A stretch of 35,922 nucleotides of DNA from Candidatus Omnitrophota bacterium (GCA_028718225.1 JAQUMI010000011.1:1-35922), one strand, 5' to 3'. Shown: positions 1-11,919, numbered from the stretch's first letter. Numbers and translations are program-made. Notes: generated by a model not told the origin, from the sequence alone.

Positions 1-146
1 CGAATGTCGTTTTTTTCGGCGGCCAGCTCATTTTCCCCAAGGATTCGCTTATCCTGCGTTTTCTGCATAACTATACGGTTTTCGCGATGCAGAAAAAATT
101 GTACCGCGAAGGCATCCCGTTTGTTATATTGCCGATAAGGGTCTAG
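1..146 (+). CDS. C-terminal end of a probable APC-family amino acid permease (partial)
   Basis: An open frame runs in from the left edge and ends at TAG 144-146, giving the last 47 residues of a protein. The visible tail has a short hydrophobic strand (VVFFGG), the segment FLHNYTVFAMQKKL and the end VILPIRV. The LHNxT motif followed by a basic, amphipathic stretch and a closing beta strand resembles the cytoplasmic tail of large APC-superfamily permeases. A Kup-type potassium transporter tail is an alternative. Only the tail is present, so transport function cannot be shown here. The gene ends 4 bases before an inverted repeat and is followed by the atp operon in the same direction. Confidence 0.45.
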   Translation, partial: NVVFFGGQLIFPKDSLILRFLHNYTVFAMQKKLYREGIPFVILPIRV

Positions 147-150
147 AAAA

Positions 151-205
151 AGGGGACGGTTCTATTTTTCCGTCTCCCGCGCTTTGGAAAATAGAACCGT
201 CCCCT
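151..205. repeat. Imperfect inverted repeat with GGGGACGGTTCTATTTT arms
   Basis: Left arm 151-171 and right arm 186-205 are reverse complements except for one extra T in the left arm's T run. The 14-base loop is 172-185. An A-run before the left arm and a T-run after the right arm extend the symmetry, interrupted by GG at 206-207. The element fills most of the space between the upstream permease tail and atpZ. It could be a REP/MITE-like dispersed repeat or a hairpin in the atp mRNA leader. It is not a typical intrinsic terminator, because the stem is only moderately GC-rich and the following T run is broken by GG. Confidence 0.75.
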
Positions 206-214
206 GGTTTTTAT

Positions 215-451
215 ATGGCCGATAAAAAAGAGCTCTATAAAAAAATTAAAATTGCGGGGATGGTTTCGTATATCCCTATAATACTGGCTGCCGCTCCTCT
301 GGGCAGTTTCTTTTTAGGCGAATATCTGCAGAATAAATTCCACCTGCCGTTTTATTTCCTGGTTTTCTGTGTTGCCTTAGGCGTCATCATCGGCATAAGA
401 GAGTCGGTCAGGATAATCAAACTGGTTTGGAAGATAGAGAATAAAAATTAA
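215..451 (+). CDS. atpZ: AtpZ/AtpI-type small membrane protein of the F-type ATP synthase operon
   Basis: This is a 78-residue protein with a basic N-terminus, two predicted membrane segments (about residues 14-35 and 44-64) and a charged C-terminus. Size, the two-helix layout and position at the head of an F0F1 operon match the AtpZ family, whose members have been proposed to act in Mg2+/Ca2+ handling or in assembly of the c-ring. No good Shine-Dalgarno sequence precedes ATG 215, and an in-frame TAG at 191 rules out a longer form beyond that point. The inverted repeat ends 9 bases before the start. One base separates it from the next gene. Confidence 0.8.
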   Translation: MADKKELYKKIKIAGMVSYIPIILAAAPLGSFFLGEYLQNKFHLPFYFLVFCVALGVIIGIRESVRIIKLVWKIENKN

Positions 452-452
452 A

Positions 453-824
453 ATGCAGGGATTAATTAAAAGAGCCGTAAAGGCAAATATTATTTTGGTG
501 CTGACAGCAGCCTTGATTTGCGCAGCTATGCGTAAATTCAGCTTTGGCGCCGGCCTCCTGATCGCTGCCGGCTGGTCAATGGCTAATTTTCTGTTTACCT
601 TGAATCTACTGGAGATTGCCTTGCTCCGTAAACCCAAGAAAAGGTTTTTGTTGTTGCTTTTAATAAAATTTCCAGTATTATATTTATTAGGGTTTTTAAT
701 TTTAATCTTTAAAGTTTTCCCTGCTTTAAGTTTACTCCTCGGCCTGTCTTCAATCTTGTTAGTTTTAGGAGTATTGAATATATGCCCCAAACCCATCAAA
801 CGCAATACGAACTACCCAACCTAG
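453..824 (+). CDS. atpI: ATP synthase subunit I-like membrane protein
   Basis: A 123-residue hydrophobic protein with about four membrane segments (near residues 9-27, 30-53, 65-85 and 88-108) separated by short basic loops. Position directly before atpB and the four-helix profile match AtpI-like proteins, known in other bacteria as assembly helpers for the c-ring. Sequence conservation in this family is weak, so the call rests on context and topology. The 3' end overlaps the start of atpB by 43 bases in another frame, which suggests translational coupling. Confidence 0.7.
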   Translation: MQGLIKRAVKANIILVLTAALICAAMRKFSFGAGLLIAAGWSMANFLFTLNLLEIALLRKPKKRFLLLLLIKFPVLYLLGFLILIFKVFPALSLLLGLSSILLVLGVLNICPKPIKRNTNYPT

Positions 825-1582
825 TTTCGCTCCTGGCGGATAAAATCGGCAGGGTTACTCATTTAGGCGAACAGATTTACTTGTGGGAGAATGTGATATT
901 TTCCCTTATTATTGTCATGGTCATCTCCCTGGTTGCGTTTCTGGCTTGCCGTAAGCCGAAAATGATTCCGGAAAGGTTACAAAACGCGGTAGAAGCCATA
1001 GCCGGAGGTTTAGATGATTTTATCTGCGGCATATTAGGAGCGCGGGGAAGAAGTTACACTCCTTTTATCGGAACACTTTTCATTTATATACTCTTTATGA
1101 ACCTATGCGGGATCATCCCTTTTATGAAATCTCCGACGGCCAGCTGGTCTACTACCCTGGGCCTGGCAATTTGCGTTTTTATCTACGTGCAGTATACTGC
1201 TTTAAAAGAATTCGGGTTCCTGGGCTATCTGGATCATATGATGGGCAGGCCCAGGGGCATTTTGGCGTTTTCCGTTTTTATCCCGCTGATGATGTTCGTC
1301 TTGCATATAGTTTCGGAGTTGGTCAGACCGATAAGCCTGTCTTTACGTTTACGCAGCAATATTTGGGGCGACGATTTGCTTTTATCCGTATTGGCGGGAC
1401 TGGGCCTAGCCGGCGTACCGCTCTTTGTATTCAGCGCGCTGCTGGCAATTGTAGCGGCGTTAGTCCAGGCACTGGTTTTTAGCCTTTTAACAACCATATA
1501 TTTTGCCCTTGTCTTGACCCACGAGGAGGAAGATAAAGAAACGGGTAAATTAATTAAGGAGGAAAAATGGATTACAAAGTAG
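782..1582 (+). CDS. atpB: F-type ATP synthase subunit a
   Basis: A 266-residue integral membrane subunit that forms the ion half-channels next to the c-ring. The family core is clear: RPISLSLRLRSN near residues 182-193 carries the essential stator arginine (Arg189), and VQALVFSLLTTIYF (228-241) matches the last conserved helix, with Gln229 at the usual polar position. The common GNMYAG segment is replaced by SNIWGDD, with acidic residues 197-198 where other a subunits have a Glu. ATG 782 is preceded by GGAG. Its 3' end contains the strong ribosome binding site and start of atpE (16-base overlap). Confidence 0.97.
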   Translation: MPQTHQTQYELPNLVSLLADKIGRVTHLGEQIYLWENVIFSLIIVMVISLVAFLACRKPKMIPERLQNAVEAIAGGLDDFICGILGARGRSYTPFIGTLFIYILFMNLCGIIPFMKSPTASWSTTLGLAICVFIYVQYTALKEFGFLGYLDHMMGRPRGILAFSVFIPLMMFVLHIVSELVRPISLSLRLRSNIWGDDLLLSVLAGLGLAGVPLFVFSALLAIVAALVQALVFSLLTTIYFALVLTHEEEDKETGKLIKEEKWITK

Positions 1583-1797
1583 TCTTGGCGTTTGCTATTC
1601 CCTTAGGCTTAAGCCTGATCGCAGTAGGTTCGGCGATTGCTTTAGGTAAAGCAGTATCTTCGGCGATGGAGGCAACAGGCAGGCAGCCGGAAGCCGCAAC
1701 CAAAATCCTGATTAACATGGCTACAGGTTGCGCCTTTATTGAAGCGTTGACGATTTACGGGCTGGTTTTTGCGTTTGTGTTAGCGGGTAAATTATAA
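1567..1797 (+). CDS. atpE: F-type ATP synthase subunit c (proteolipid)
   Basis: A 76-residue hairpin of two membrane helices joined by the polar loop GRQPEA (38-43), which contacts the rotor stalk. Glu59 in the second helix (FIEALTIYG) is the ion-binding carboxylate. Using the loop arginine (Arg39) as anchor, the position of the Na+-ligand glutamine in helix 1 of Na+-type c subunits is Leu26, and the residue after the carboxylate is Ala60 rather than Ser/Thr. This favours a proton-type ring, by inference. A strong Shine-Dalgarno (AAGGAGG) lies 5 bases before ATG 1567, fitting the high copy number of subunit c. Confidence 0.97.
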   Translation: MDYKVVLAFAIPLGLSLIAVGSAIALGKAVSSAMEATGRQPEAATKILINMATGCAFIEALTIYGLVFAFVLAGKL

Positions 1798-1811
1798 ACT
1801 AAAAAATCCCT

Positions 1812-2306
1812 ATGGAATTACTTAAGCTTTTAAGCACTAATGAGATTGTTGCCCAAATCCTGGGCTTTTTGATTTTACTGGTCCTCTTGAGGGCCTTTGC
1901 TTGGAGGAGTATTCTCGGGTTACTTGATAAACGTAAAGAGCGCATTGCCCTGGAGTTTAAAAAGATAGAAGAGGCTAAAGCGGATATCGAGAAATTAAGG
2001 CTGGAGTATGCCGCAAAAATAGCTTCTATTGACGAGACAGCACAGCTGAAAGTTCACGAAGCGCTTAATCAGGCCAAGTTAATCCTAGAGGATAGCCGTA
2101 AGAACGGCTATCTCCAGGCCCAGGCGATTATAGACAATGCCAAGCAGAGCGTTAAATATGAACTAGCTAAAGCCAAAGATGAGCTAAAGAATGAGATCAT
2201 TGATTTAACGCTTAAGGCTACCGAGGACCTTATCCAGGAGAAATTCACCGGAGAAGGAGATAGAAAGTTGGTAGAAGATTTCTTGAAGGGAGTGGATAAG
2301 CTTTAA
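1812..2306 (+). CDS. atpF: F-type ATP synthase subunit b
   Basis: A 164-residue protein with one N-terminal membrane helix (about residues 9-28) followed by a long charged, helical coiled-coil region, the layout of the peripheral stalk b subunit. The C-terminal part (DLTLKATEDLIQEKF) matches the segment that binds delta and F1. It stands between atpE and atpH; its TAA ends at 2306 and atpH starts at 2307. No Shine-Dalgarno is evident before ATG 1812. Confidence 0.95.
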   Translation: MELLKLLSTNEIVAQILGFLILLVLLRAFAWRSILGLLDKRKERIALEFKKIEEAKADIEKLRLEYAAKIASIDETAQLKVHEALNQAKLILEDSRKNGYLQAQAIIDNAKQSVKYELAKAKDELKNEIIDLTLKATEDLIQEKFTGEGDRKLVEDFLKGVDKL

Positions 2307-2849
2307 ATGAAAGAAAGGCTGGTTGTTAAGAGATACGCTGAAGCGTTTATGGATTTTGCTAAGGAGACTATTGGATTGAAGCAGGCTGTCCTGGATTTTA
2401 AAAATTTAAAGGTCATTATGCACGATAATCAAGGATTCCAGGAGATATTATATAGCCTGGATGTGTCTCATTCCGAGAAGTGCGATTTTATTGACAAGGC
2501 CCTGGATGCGGATTTCTCTAATGAATTCAAACAGTTTTTAAAGCTCCTTTTAGAAAAGAACCGCATTGACCGGATCAGCGATATTGCCGATTACGTAAGG
2601 GCAGCCTACAGCCACTTGGGAGAAACCGAAGCAATATTAAGGACGAGTTTTCCTTTAGATTTAAGTTTGGTCCGTAAGATCAAGGATAAGTTGGAGCAAA
2701 AGTTTAACCGCCGCTTTAGGTTTTATATAGATTTGGACGGCCGGCTGCTCGGAGGAGTCCAGGTAATTATAGGCAATACTATTATTGACGGCACAGTGCG
2801 CCGCAGGTTAGAAGACCTTAGGGAGCAGCTTTTAACAGTAAGAGTTTAA
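2307..2849 (+). CDS. atpH: F-type ATP synthase subunit delta
   Basis: A 180-residue protein of normal length for delta (OSCP-like), which links the peripheral stalk to the top of F1. The N-terminus ([13 protein letters not shown]) and the C-terminal [20 protein letters not shown] segment are the two best conserved parts of the family and both are present. The start codon follows the atpF stop without a gap, and atpA starts one base after its stop, so all three are translationally linked. Confidence 0.95.
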   Translation: MKERLVVKRYAEAFMDFAKETIGLKQAVLDFKNLKVIMHDNQGFQEILYSLDVSHSEKCDFIDKALDADFSNEFKQFLKLLLEKNRIDRISDIADYVRAAYSHLGETEAILRTSFPLDLSLVRKIKDKLEQKFNRRFRFYIDLDGRLLGGVQVIIGNTIIDGTVRRRLEDLREQLLTVRV

Positions 2850-2850
2850 T

Positions 2851-4376
2851 ATGCCATTAAGACCCGAAGAAGTAAGTTCAATTATCCGCCAAGAGCTGGA
2901 AAAATATAAGACCCGCATGCGCTCGGAGTCTTTCGGTACGGTTATCCAGGTCGGGGATACTATTGCCCGCATTCACGGTTTAGATGACGTGATGACGGGT
3001 GAGTTAGTGCAGTTTTCAGAGAATGTCATGGGTATGGTTTTGAACCTGGAGGAAGACAGCGTAGGCGTAGTTGTTTTCGGGACGGATAACCCGGATAAGG
3101 ATATTAAAGAAGGGGATATTGTCAAGCGGACCGGGAAAATAATCCAGGTCCCGGTGGGAGAGGCATTAATCGGCCGGGTAGTCAATGCCTTAGGCCGGCC
3201 GATTGACGGTAAAGGCCCGGTTAATACGGATAAATTCAGGCCGATAGAATCCAAGGCACCTAATGTGGTTGAGCGCCAGCCGGTATGCGAATCGCTGGAA
3301 ACCGGGATTAAGGCCATTGATGCGATGACGCCTATCGGTCGGGGCCAGCGCGAACTTATCATTGCCGACCGCCAGACAGGCAAGACCGCCATTGCTATTG
3401 ATACGATTATCAATCAAAAAGGTAAAGGCATATATTGTATTTATGTGGCGATAGGCCAGAAACTTTCCAGCGTGGTGACTGTTTCGGAGACTTTACAAAA
3501 ATGCGGGGCAATGGAGTATACTACGATTGTCAGTGCCTCCAGCCGCGCATCGGCATCTTTACAGTATTTGGCGCCTTACTCCGGATGCGCCATGGCTGAA
3601 GAACTGCTTTATTCCGGAAAACACGTTTTAGTAGTCTATGACGATTTAACTAAGCACGCGCAGGCTTACCGGCAGCTCTCCCTGCTTTTAAGAAGGCCTC
3701 CGGGAAGAGAAGCTTATCCCGGAGATATATTCTATCTGCATTCGCGTTTACTGGAGCGCGCGGCAAAACTAAATGATTCACTCGGCGCCGGATCTTTTAC
3801 GGCCATCCCGATTGTCGAAACCCAAGCCGGAGACATCACCAGTTATATCCCCACTAACGTTATCTCTATTACCGACGGCCAGATTTATTTAGAGAATGAT
3901 TTATTTTACGCCGGGGTGCGGCCGGCAATAAACGTGGGTTTATCGGTTTCTCGGGTAGGAGGTAAGGCCCAGGTAAAAGCCATGCGCCAGGTAGCTTCCA
4001 AACTTAGGCTGGACCTGGCGCAATACAGGGAACTGGTTATTTTTACTCAATTCGGTACTGAGCTGGATAAGTCCACCCAGGCTCAGCTTGTCCGCGGCGA
4101 GAGGATGACCGAGATTTTAAAGCAGGAGCAGTTTAATCCGCTGCCTATATCTAAGCAGGTATTGATTATTTACTGCGGTACGCACGGATTCCTGGATGAC
4201 CTTGCGGTAGGCTCAATCAAGAAATTCGAAGCGCAGTTTTTTAAATATATGGATAAAAATCATCCTGATATCTCCGCTGAGATAGAGTCCAAAAGAGAAT
4301 TAAGCCAGGAATTGATGCAAAGGATGGATGCGGCGATATACGCTTTCAAAAGTAACTTTGTCCGGGATAATACATT

Positions 4377-4380
<4 letters not shown>
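2851..4380 (+). CDS. atpA: F-type ATP synthase subunit alpha
   Basis: A 509-residue non-catalytic nucleotide-binding subunit of F1, with an N-terminal beta barrel, a central nucleotide-binding domain and a helical C-terminus. The P-loop is ADRQTGKT (172-179); the family almost always has Gly at the first position, so Ala172 is unusual. The alpha-type segment [10 protein letters not shown], with the arginine finger that completes the catalytic site in beta, is intact, as is [15 protein letters not shown]. Its stop overlaps the atpG start (ATGA, 4377-4380). Confidence 0.97.
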
Positions 4381-6654
<2,274 letters not shown>

Positions 6655-6672
6655 GGCCGTCCCTTTATAGCT

Positions 6673-6930
6673 ATGGAAAAAACATTCCGCGTTAACATCT
6701 TAACCCCGGAGAGAAGTATTTTTGAGGGAGAAATTGTTTCGCTCATTGTCCCGGCGGCGTTAGGGTATCTGGGCATCCTGGCAGACCACGCCCCGTTGGC
6801 GGCGAGCCTGAAGGCCGGTAAAATAATTTTTAGAGGGAATACGGGCGAGCAAACCGTATTATATAATAAAGATAGGGGTTTTCTGGAAGTCGCCGAGAAT
6901 AAAGTTACCGTACTTCTGGATTCTGCCTAA
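6673..6930 (+). CDS. atpC: F-type ATP synthase subunit epsilon, short form
   Basis: An 85-residue protein that covers only the N-terminal beta-sandwich domain of epsilon (ILTPERSIFEGEI, VPAALGYLGILADHAPL, FLEVAENKVTVLLDSA). The usual C-terminal two-helix domain of about 45-50 residues, which inhibits ATP hydrolysis in many bacteria, is missing. The bases after the TAA do not continue the domain in another frame, so this looks like a naturally short form rather than a frameshift. Short epsilons are known in several lineages. It is the last gene of the atp operon. Confidence 0.93.
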   Translation: MEKTFRVNILTPERSIFEGEIVSLIVPAALGYLGILADHAPLAASLKAGKIIFRGNTGEQTVLYNKDRGFLEVAENKVTVLLDSA

Positions 6931-6948
6931 ACCCTAAGATTTTCTTTC

Positions 6949-6976
6949 TTGACAAAATAAATTTCCATATTATCAT
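6949..6976 (+). promoter_or_regulatory. Sigma70-type promoter candidate between atpC and gdhA
   Basis: A perfect -35 box TTGACA (6949-6954) is followed after 16 bases by TATCAT (6971-6976). If used, it starts a transcript about 155 bases ahead of gdhA that must read through the hairpin at 7035-7084. This makes that hairpin a possible attenuator for gdhA rather than only the end of the atp operon. Confidence 0.6.
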
Positions 6977-7034
6977 TAAAGGGTACCTTTAAAGAGATCA
7001 ATAGAAAGCAGTTTGGTTTTATCCAGGAAAGAGT

Positions 7035-7084
7035 AAAAGACAAAGGCGTCTAGAAACTTAAAGAGGCGACTTTGTCTTTTTTTT
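7035..7084 (+). terminator. Intrinsic terminator, possibly an attenuator of gdhA
   Basis: Bases 7035-7045 pair with 7070-7080 (11 base pairs). After one mismatch, four more pairs (7047-7050 with 7065-7068, one of them G-T) extend the stem. A run of eight T follows at 7077-7084. A small competing hairpin, AGAC-AAAGGC-GTCT (7038-7051), uses the left arm and would break the terminator if stabilised. The element lies downstream of the promoter at 6949 and 56 bases before gdhA. Confidence 0.8.
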
Positions 7085-8477
<1,393 letters not shown>

Positions 8478-8500
8478 AATAAGGTTATCTCCTGCCTGTA

Positions 8501-8537
8501 AAACGCCCTTAAAGGTGACCTTTAAGGGCGTTTTTTT
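8501..8537 (+). terminator. Strong intrinsic terminator after gdhA
   Basis: A perfect 15-bp stem (8501-8515 with 8519-8533) around a three-base loop (TGA) with a GC-rich half (CGCCC/GGGCG) and a run of seven T at 8531-8537. It stands 23 bases after the gdhA stop and immediately before the promoter of the next unit. Confidence 0.95.
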
Positions 8538-8538
8538 A

Positions 8539-8567
8539 TTGAACTACTTAAATTTTAGCGGTAGAAT
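8539..8567 (+). promoter_or_regulatory. Sigma70-type promoter for the HEAT/HD-GYP pair, leaderless spacing
   Basis: TTGAAC (8539-8544), a 17-base spacer and TAGAAT (8562-8567). Only 9 bases separate the -10 box from ATG 8577, so transcription should begin at or within about three bases of the start codon. No Shine-Dalgarno is present. Confidence 0.7.
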
Positions 8568-8576
8568 AAAAACCTA

Positions 8577-10499
8577 ATGGACAAAGAAGAGGCAATAACC
8601 GGTTTTCTTAAAGGGCTGCGCATAGCCATTAATAACGCACTGGCTTATTCCCGCCAACATCCTTACTTTCTAAAATCTACCCAGGAATTCAAAGAAAAAA
8701 TCGATGCTTTATTTACTTTTCTAGATCCCATAAAAGTCAGCGCTACTTCCGGCTCTTTATTTCTGGACGGTAAATACTGGGACAAGATTGTTTCCTCCGT
8801 TGAACTCGCCCAAATTTTGCATCAGCGTAAAATCAAGAGCATTGAATTCAAATCCGGCCTGGTTGTTTCGGAATTAGCGGACGCCTTAAGCTTTTTAGCC
8901 CTGCAGCCGAAAGAGATTCTTAAAAAAGGCGGTTTATCCAGGCTCTTAAGGGATATGGACAGCCAACATATCCGCATTGAAGAATTGGATTATTCCGGGC
9001 TTTTAGGCGGCCAAGGGGAAGCGACTAAAGATATCTGGCTCTATCTTTTCAATGAAGCGGTAGAAAAGCAGGATGCCCAGAAAATAAATGAATTCGCGGA
9101 TAATTTCTCGGAAGGCGTAAAGAATCTCAGTGTTAAGAAAGTTATCGAAGATAATAAATTAAGGGAGAATTTACACGGGCTCTTACATTATTTAAAGGAC
9201 GGAGATAAAGAAAAATACCTTAAATGTTCCCGGGAGCTCTCCAGCCTCTTTTTAAATTCCGGCGTGCAAATCAGCACGGATAACGTAGGTAAGCTAAAAG
9301 GGCTATTCAGCGATCTTGACGGAAATGATTTCGCGGATCTCCTTTTATCTCAAGTATCCGATAGCGGAAGGTTGAATACCCTGAACCTAGAATTGTTTTC
9401 GCGCCTGGCCGGGGAAGAAAGAGCAGAAAAAATTGCTTTCCGTCTGGCGGATAAAGTCAAGGGTAAAATAGAGCTAAGTAATAAGCCGGCTTTATACAAG
9501 AAGATCAAAGATTTATTATCCGGGCCGGACGCTCAAACTGTTTCTCCTGCCTACCATTTAGCCCTGGCCACATTAATTAAAGACATTTCTTTCAAGGATA
9601 CCTTGTTTTTTGACCGCGGACAACTGCGCTCCAATTACCGCACAGCTATCCTTAATTTACTTATTCAGGAAAAAAACGCTGAAGATTTAAACATGATTCT
9701 GGAGAAGTTAGACAGGGAATGGGGGAATATAAGCCAGGACAAGGATTATCAATTCTTAAAGTATTTATTGGATGCGCTGAGACAGAAAAATAAAACCGGG
9801 GAGTTTTCTGCCGGCGTTTTAGAAAGTATTGAAAAAAGAATTGGCGAGGAAGTAGAAAAGGGTATCTGGGATGAGGCCGTACCGCAAGGTCTGGCGCTTT
9901 TGGCTGATGCCCTGGATAAGAGTTACTTAACAGTTGATTTCTATCTGGATAAGATCTTTCGGGAAAATAAACTTAACACCCATGGTTTAAAATTATTTTT
10001 AAGGTTTTTCCCGGCAAGCCTAAGTATTTTTTACGAATACCTGCGTTCAAGGCGCGCCGATTTGGAATTCTTAAACCAGGCTATACAGATTTTATCCGGA
10101 ATTGACCTCTCTGTTTCCCTACCTGTTTTAAAGGAAGTCTTTTTTTCCGGAAACGAGTTGATCAAGCTGGAGGTGTTGGAGGTAATGCGGAATTCTGCCG
10201 TGGTTGATACGGAATTTCTCTTTTCCCTGCTTGAAGAAAAGAGCATAGCCTTAAGGAAAGGGGCGTTGAGGGTTTTGCGTAAGAATGATGCCGATAGAAA
10301 TAAGGCGCTCGACCTGCTCTTAGGAATTCCCAGCCCATGGGGGAGCAGGAACCAGCTGATTTTAGAGAATGTGAAGATTGTAGAAGATTTATGGTTAGAG
10401 GAAGCAGGCGATTATCTGGTTGCTTTCAGCAAAAGAAGGTTCTTCTGGAATAAGAATTTGAGAAATGCAGCGCTCGAGGTGCTTAAGAAATGGAAATAG
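8577..10499 (+). CDS. Helical-repeat (HEAT-like) protein with an N-terminal module shared with the HD-GYP neighbour
   Basis: A 640-residue soluble protein of unknown function with no signal peptide or membrane segment. Residues about 8-140 (with SRQHPYFLKS, SGSLFLDGKYW, LHQRKIKSIEF and MDSQHIRIEEL) align by eye with the N-terminus of the next protein. The rest is almost entirely helical. The C-terminal third has HEAT-like repeats (LPVLKEVFFSGNELIKLEVL, LLEEKSIALRKGALRVL, NKNLRNAALEVLKKW), so a scaffold or adaptor role is plausible. It overlaps the HD-GYP gene by 10 bases and shares its promoter. No enzyme motif is seen. Confidence 0.8.
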   Translation: MDKEEAITGFLKGLRIAINNALAYSRQHPYFLKSTQEFKEKIDALFTFLDPIKVSATSGSLFLDGKYWDKIVSSVELAQILHQRKIKSIEFKSGLVVSELADALSFLALQPKEILKKGGLSRLLRDMDSQHIRIEELDYSGLLGGQGEATKDIWLYLFNEAVEKQDAQKINEFADNFSEGVKNLSVKKVIEDNKLRENLHGLLHYLKDGDKEKYLKCSRELSSLFLNSGVQISTDNVGKLKGLFSDLDGNDFADLLLSQVSDSGRLNTLNLELFSRLAGEERAEKIAFRLADKVKGKIELSNKPALYKKIKDLLSGPDAQTVSPAYHLALATLIKDISFKDTLFFDRGQLRSNYRTAILNLLIQEKNAEDLNMILEKLDREWGNISQDKDYQFLKYLLDALRQKNKTGEFSAGVLESIEKRIGEEVEKGIWDEAVPQGLALLADALDKSYLTVDFYLDKIFRENKLNTHGLKLFLRFFPASLSIFYEYLRSRRADLEFLNQAIQILSGIDLSVSLPVLKEVFFSGNELIKLEVLEVMRNSAVVDTEFLFSLLEEKSIALRKGALRVLRKNDADRNKALDLLLGIPSPWGSRNQLILENVKIVEDLWLEEAGDYLVAFSKRRFFWNKNLRNAALEVLKKWK

Positions 10500-11836
10500 G
10501 CGAGAAGATAGAAAAAGCTTTTAAGGATCTATTAACTTCACTCCAAACAGCTAAACTTTACGGTGCAGAACATCCTATTACGAAGAACTCCATTGAAAAA
10601 ACTTACTTTAGCTTGCAGGCTGTTTTAAGCGAAAGAAAAGATCTGGTTGTGGGGATAATCGGAGAAGAACTGGCTTTTGAAAAAGAGATATTTTTTGACC
10701 TAAGTAAGGTACTTAAACAAATGATTGTTTACCTTAAGGAGAGGGAGATAGAAAGGATTTCTTTCGGCCGGGACCTGGAAAAGGAGGAGCTGTATAAATT
10801 TATCGGTTTTTTAACCCGGCCTAAAGAAGAGACCAAAGGGAGGGCTGCGGATCTCTTGGCGCTGGCGGGAATCAGAAATATCGCAATAGGAAAGGTCAGG
10901 TCTTCTTCTGCTGTTGCCGGCTCCGGGCCAGAGCAGCAACCCCTGGATTTAACGGCTGTATACCAGGAGTCGCTGGAAGAGGTTTCCCTGCCTTTAGCTA
11001 AAATCATGAACAGAGAGGCGATAGACGGCCTTAGCCTTAAACTTACGCTCAATAACATTATTGAAAATTTAGGTATCTACTATCAGCAGTTGCTCAAACT
11101 GGTTACCCTGAAAAGATATGATTTGGGGACATTTACGCATCTTTTAAACGTTTCTATATTAAGTATCTATTTTTCCTCTAAGCTCGGGTTCAGCAAGGAT
11201 GTGGTTATGGATATAGGGTTAGCGGCTTTATTTCACGATATAGGTAAACTCTATATTTCGCGCAAGACAATCCGCAAGCCCGGAGCTTTAAGCGATTCAG
11301 AATTCGCCCAGATGGAGAGCCACACTATCTTAGGGGCCAAGCTTCTTATGCAATATGTGGAAACAATAGGGATTATGCCTGTAGTGGTCAGTTTTGAACA
11401 TCATCTCAGGTATGACTTAAGCGGCTATCCCCGGTTCCCTTATAAAAATAAGCAGCATATTGCTTCGGCCATTGTTTCTATCTGCGACGTGTACGACGCG
11501 CTTTCCCAAAGAAGGACCTATAAGACAGATTATCCTTCGGATATGATTTATAATCTTATGCTCCGCGGTAGCGGCACGACATTTGAGCCAGGATTATTGG
11601 ATATTTTCTTTAAAGCAATCGGGGTTTGGCCCAGGGGTACCCTGGTTGCTTTAAGCGATGAACGGGTGGCCGTGGTTATAGATGAAAATGAGGATGATAT
11701 ATTTCTGCCGGTGGTCAGGGTAATTCATCCGCAAGGGCAGGAAGAAGTAATTAACCTTAGAGAGGATAAGGAGATCAAGATAGACCGTTACCTAAGCCCC
11801 TGGACAGAGGGTAAAGAATTCTTGCACTTAATTTGA
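10490..11836 (+). CDS. HD-GYP domain protein (probable cyclic-dinucleotide phosphodiesterase)
   Basis: A 448-residue protein. Residues 7-137 form a module related to that of the preceding gene. Residues about 185-380 form an HD-GYP domain: His217, the metal-binding HDIGK (249-253), His278, EHH (303-305), the GYP signature in LSGYPRFP, and CDVYDALSQRR (332-342). HD-GYP proteins usually cleave c-di-GMP or related cyclic dinucleotides; substrate is not known here. After the domain, WPRGTLVALS and a beta-rich tail match a common C-terminal extension of such proteins. There is no receiver or PAS domain, so the input is likely the N-terminal module or the HEAT-like partner. Confidence 0.92.
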   Translation: MEIGEKIEKAFKDLLTSLQTAKLYGAEHPITKNSIEKTYFSLQAVLSERKDLVVGIIGEELAFEKEIFFDLSKVLKQMIVYLKEREIERISFGRDLEKEELYKFIGFLTRPKEETKGRAADLLALAGIRNIAIGKVRSSSAVAGSGPEQQPLDLTAVYQESLEEVSLPLAKIMNREAIDGLSLKLTLNNIIENLGIYYQQLLKLVTLKRYDLGTFTHLLNVSILSIYFSSKLGFSKDVVMDIGLAALFHDIGKLYISRKTIRKPGALSDSEFAQMESHTILGAKLLMQYVETIGIMPVVVSFEHHLRYDLSGYPRFPYKNKQHIASAIVSICDVYDALSQRRTYKTDYPSDMIYNLMLRGSGTTFEPGLLDIFFKAIGVWPRGTLVALSDERVAVVIDENEDDIFLPVVRVIHPQGQEEVINLREDKEIKIDRYLSPWTEGKEFLHLI

Positions 11837-11859
11837 CCCATTCGGCGACCCCGCCCTTA

Positions 11860-11888
11860 TTTACAAAAAGCAAATTAAGTATTATAAT
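11860..11888 (+). promoter_or_regulatory. Sigma70-type promoter for the DUF1846 gene
   Basis: TTTACA (11860-11865), a 17-base spacer and a consensus TATAAT (11883-11888). It is followed by a short leader with AGGGAG before ATG 11920. It lies in the 83-base gap after the HD-GYP gene. Confidence 0.8.
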
Positions 11889-11919
11889 ATGTCCGAGCAT
11901 TAAGCAGGGAGAATAACCG

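Noticed and set aside
11833-11838. TTGACC as -35 for the DUF1846 promoter
   Set aside because: It is 44 bases from TATAAT; TTTACA at 11860 has the correct 17-base spacing.
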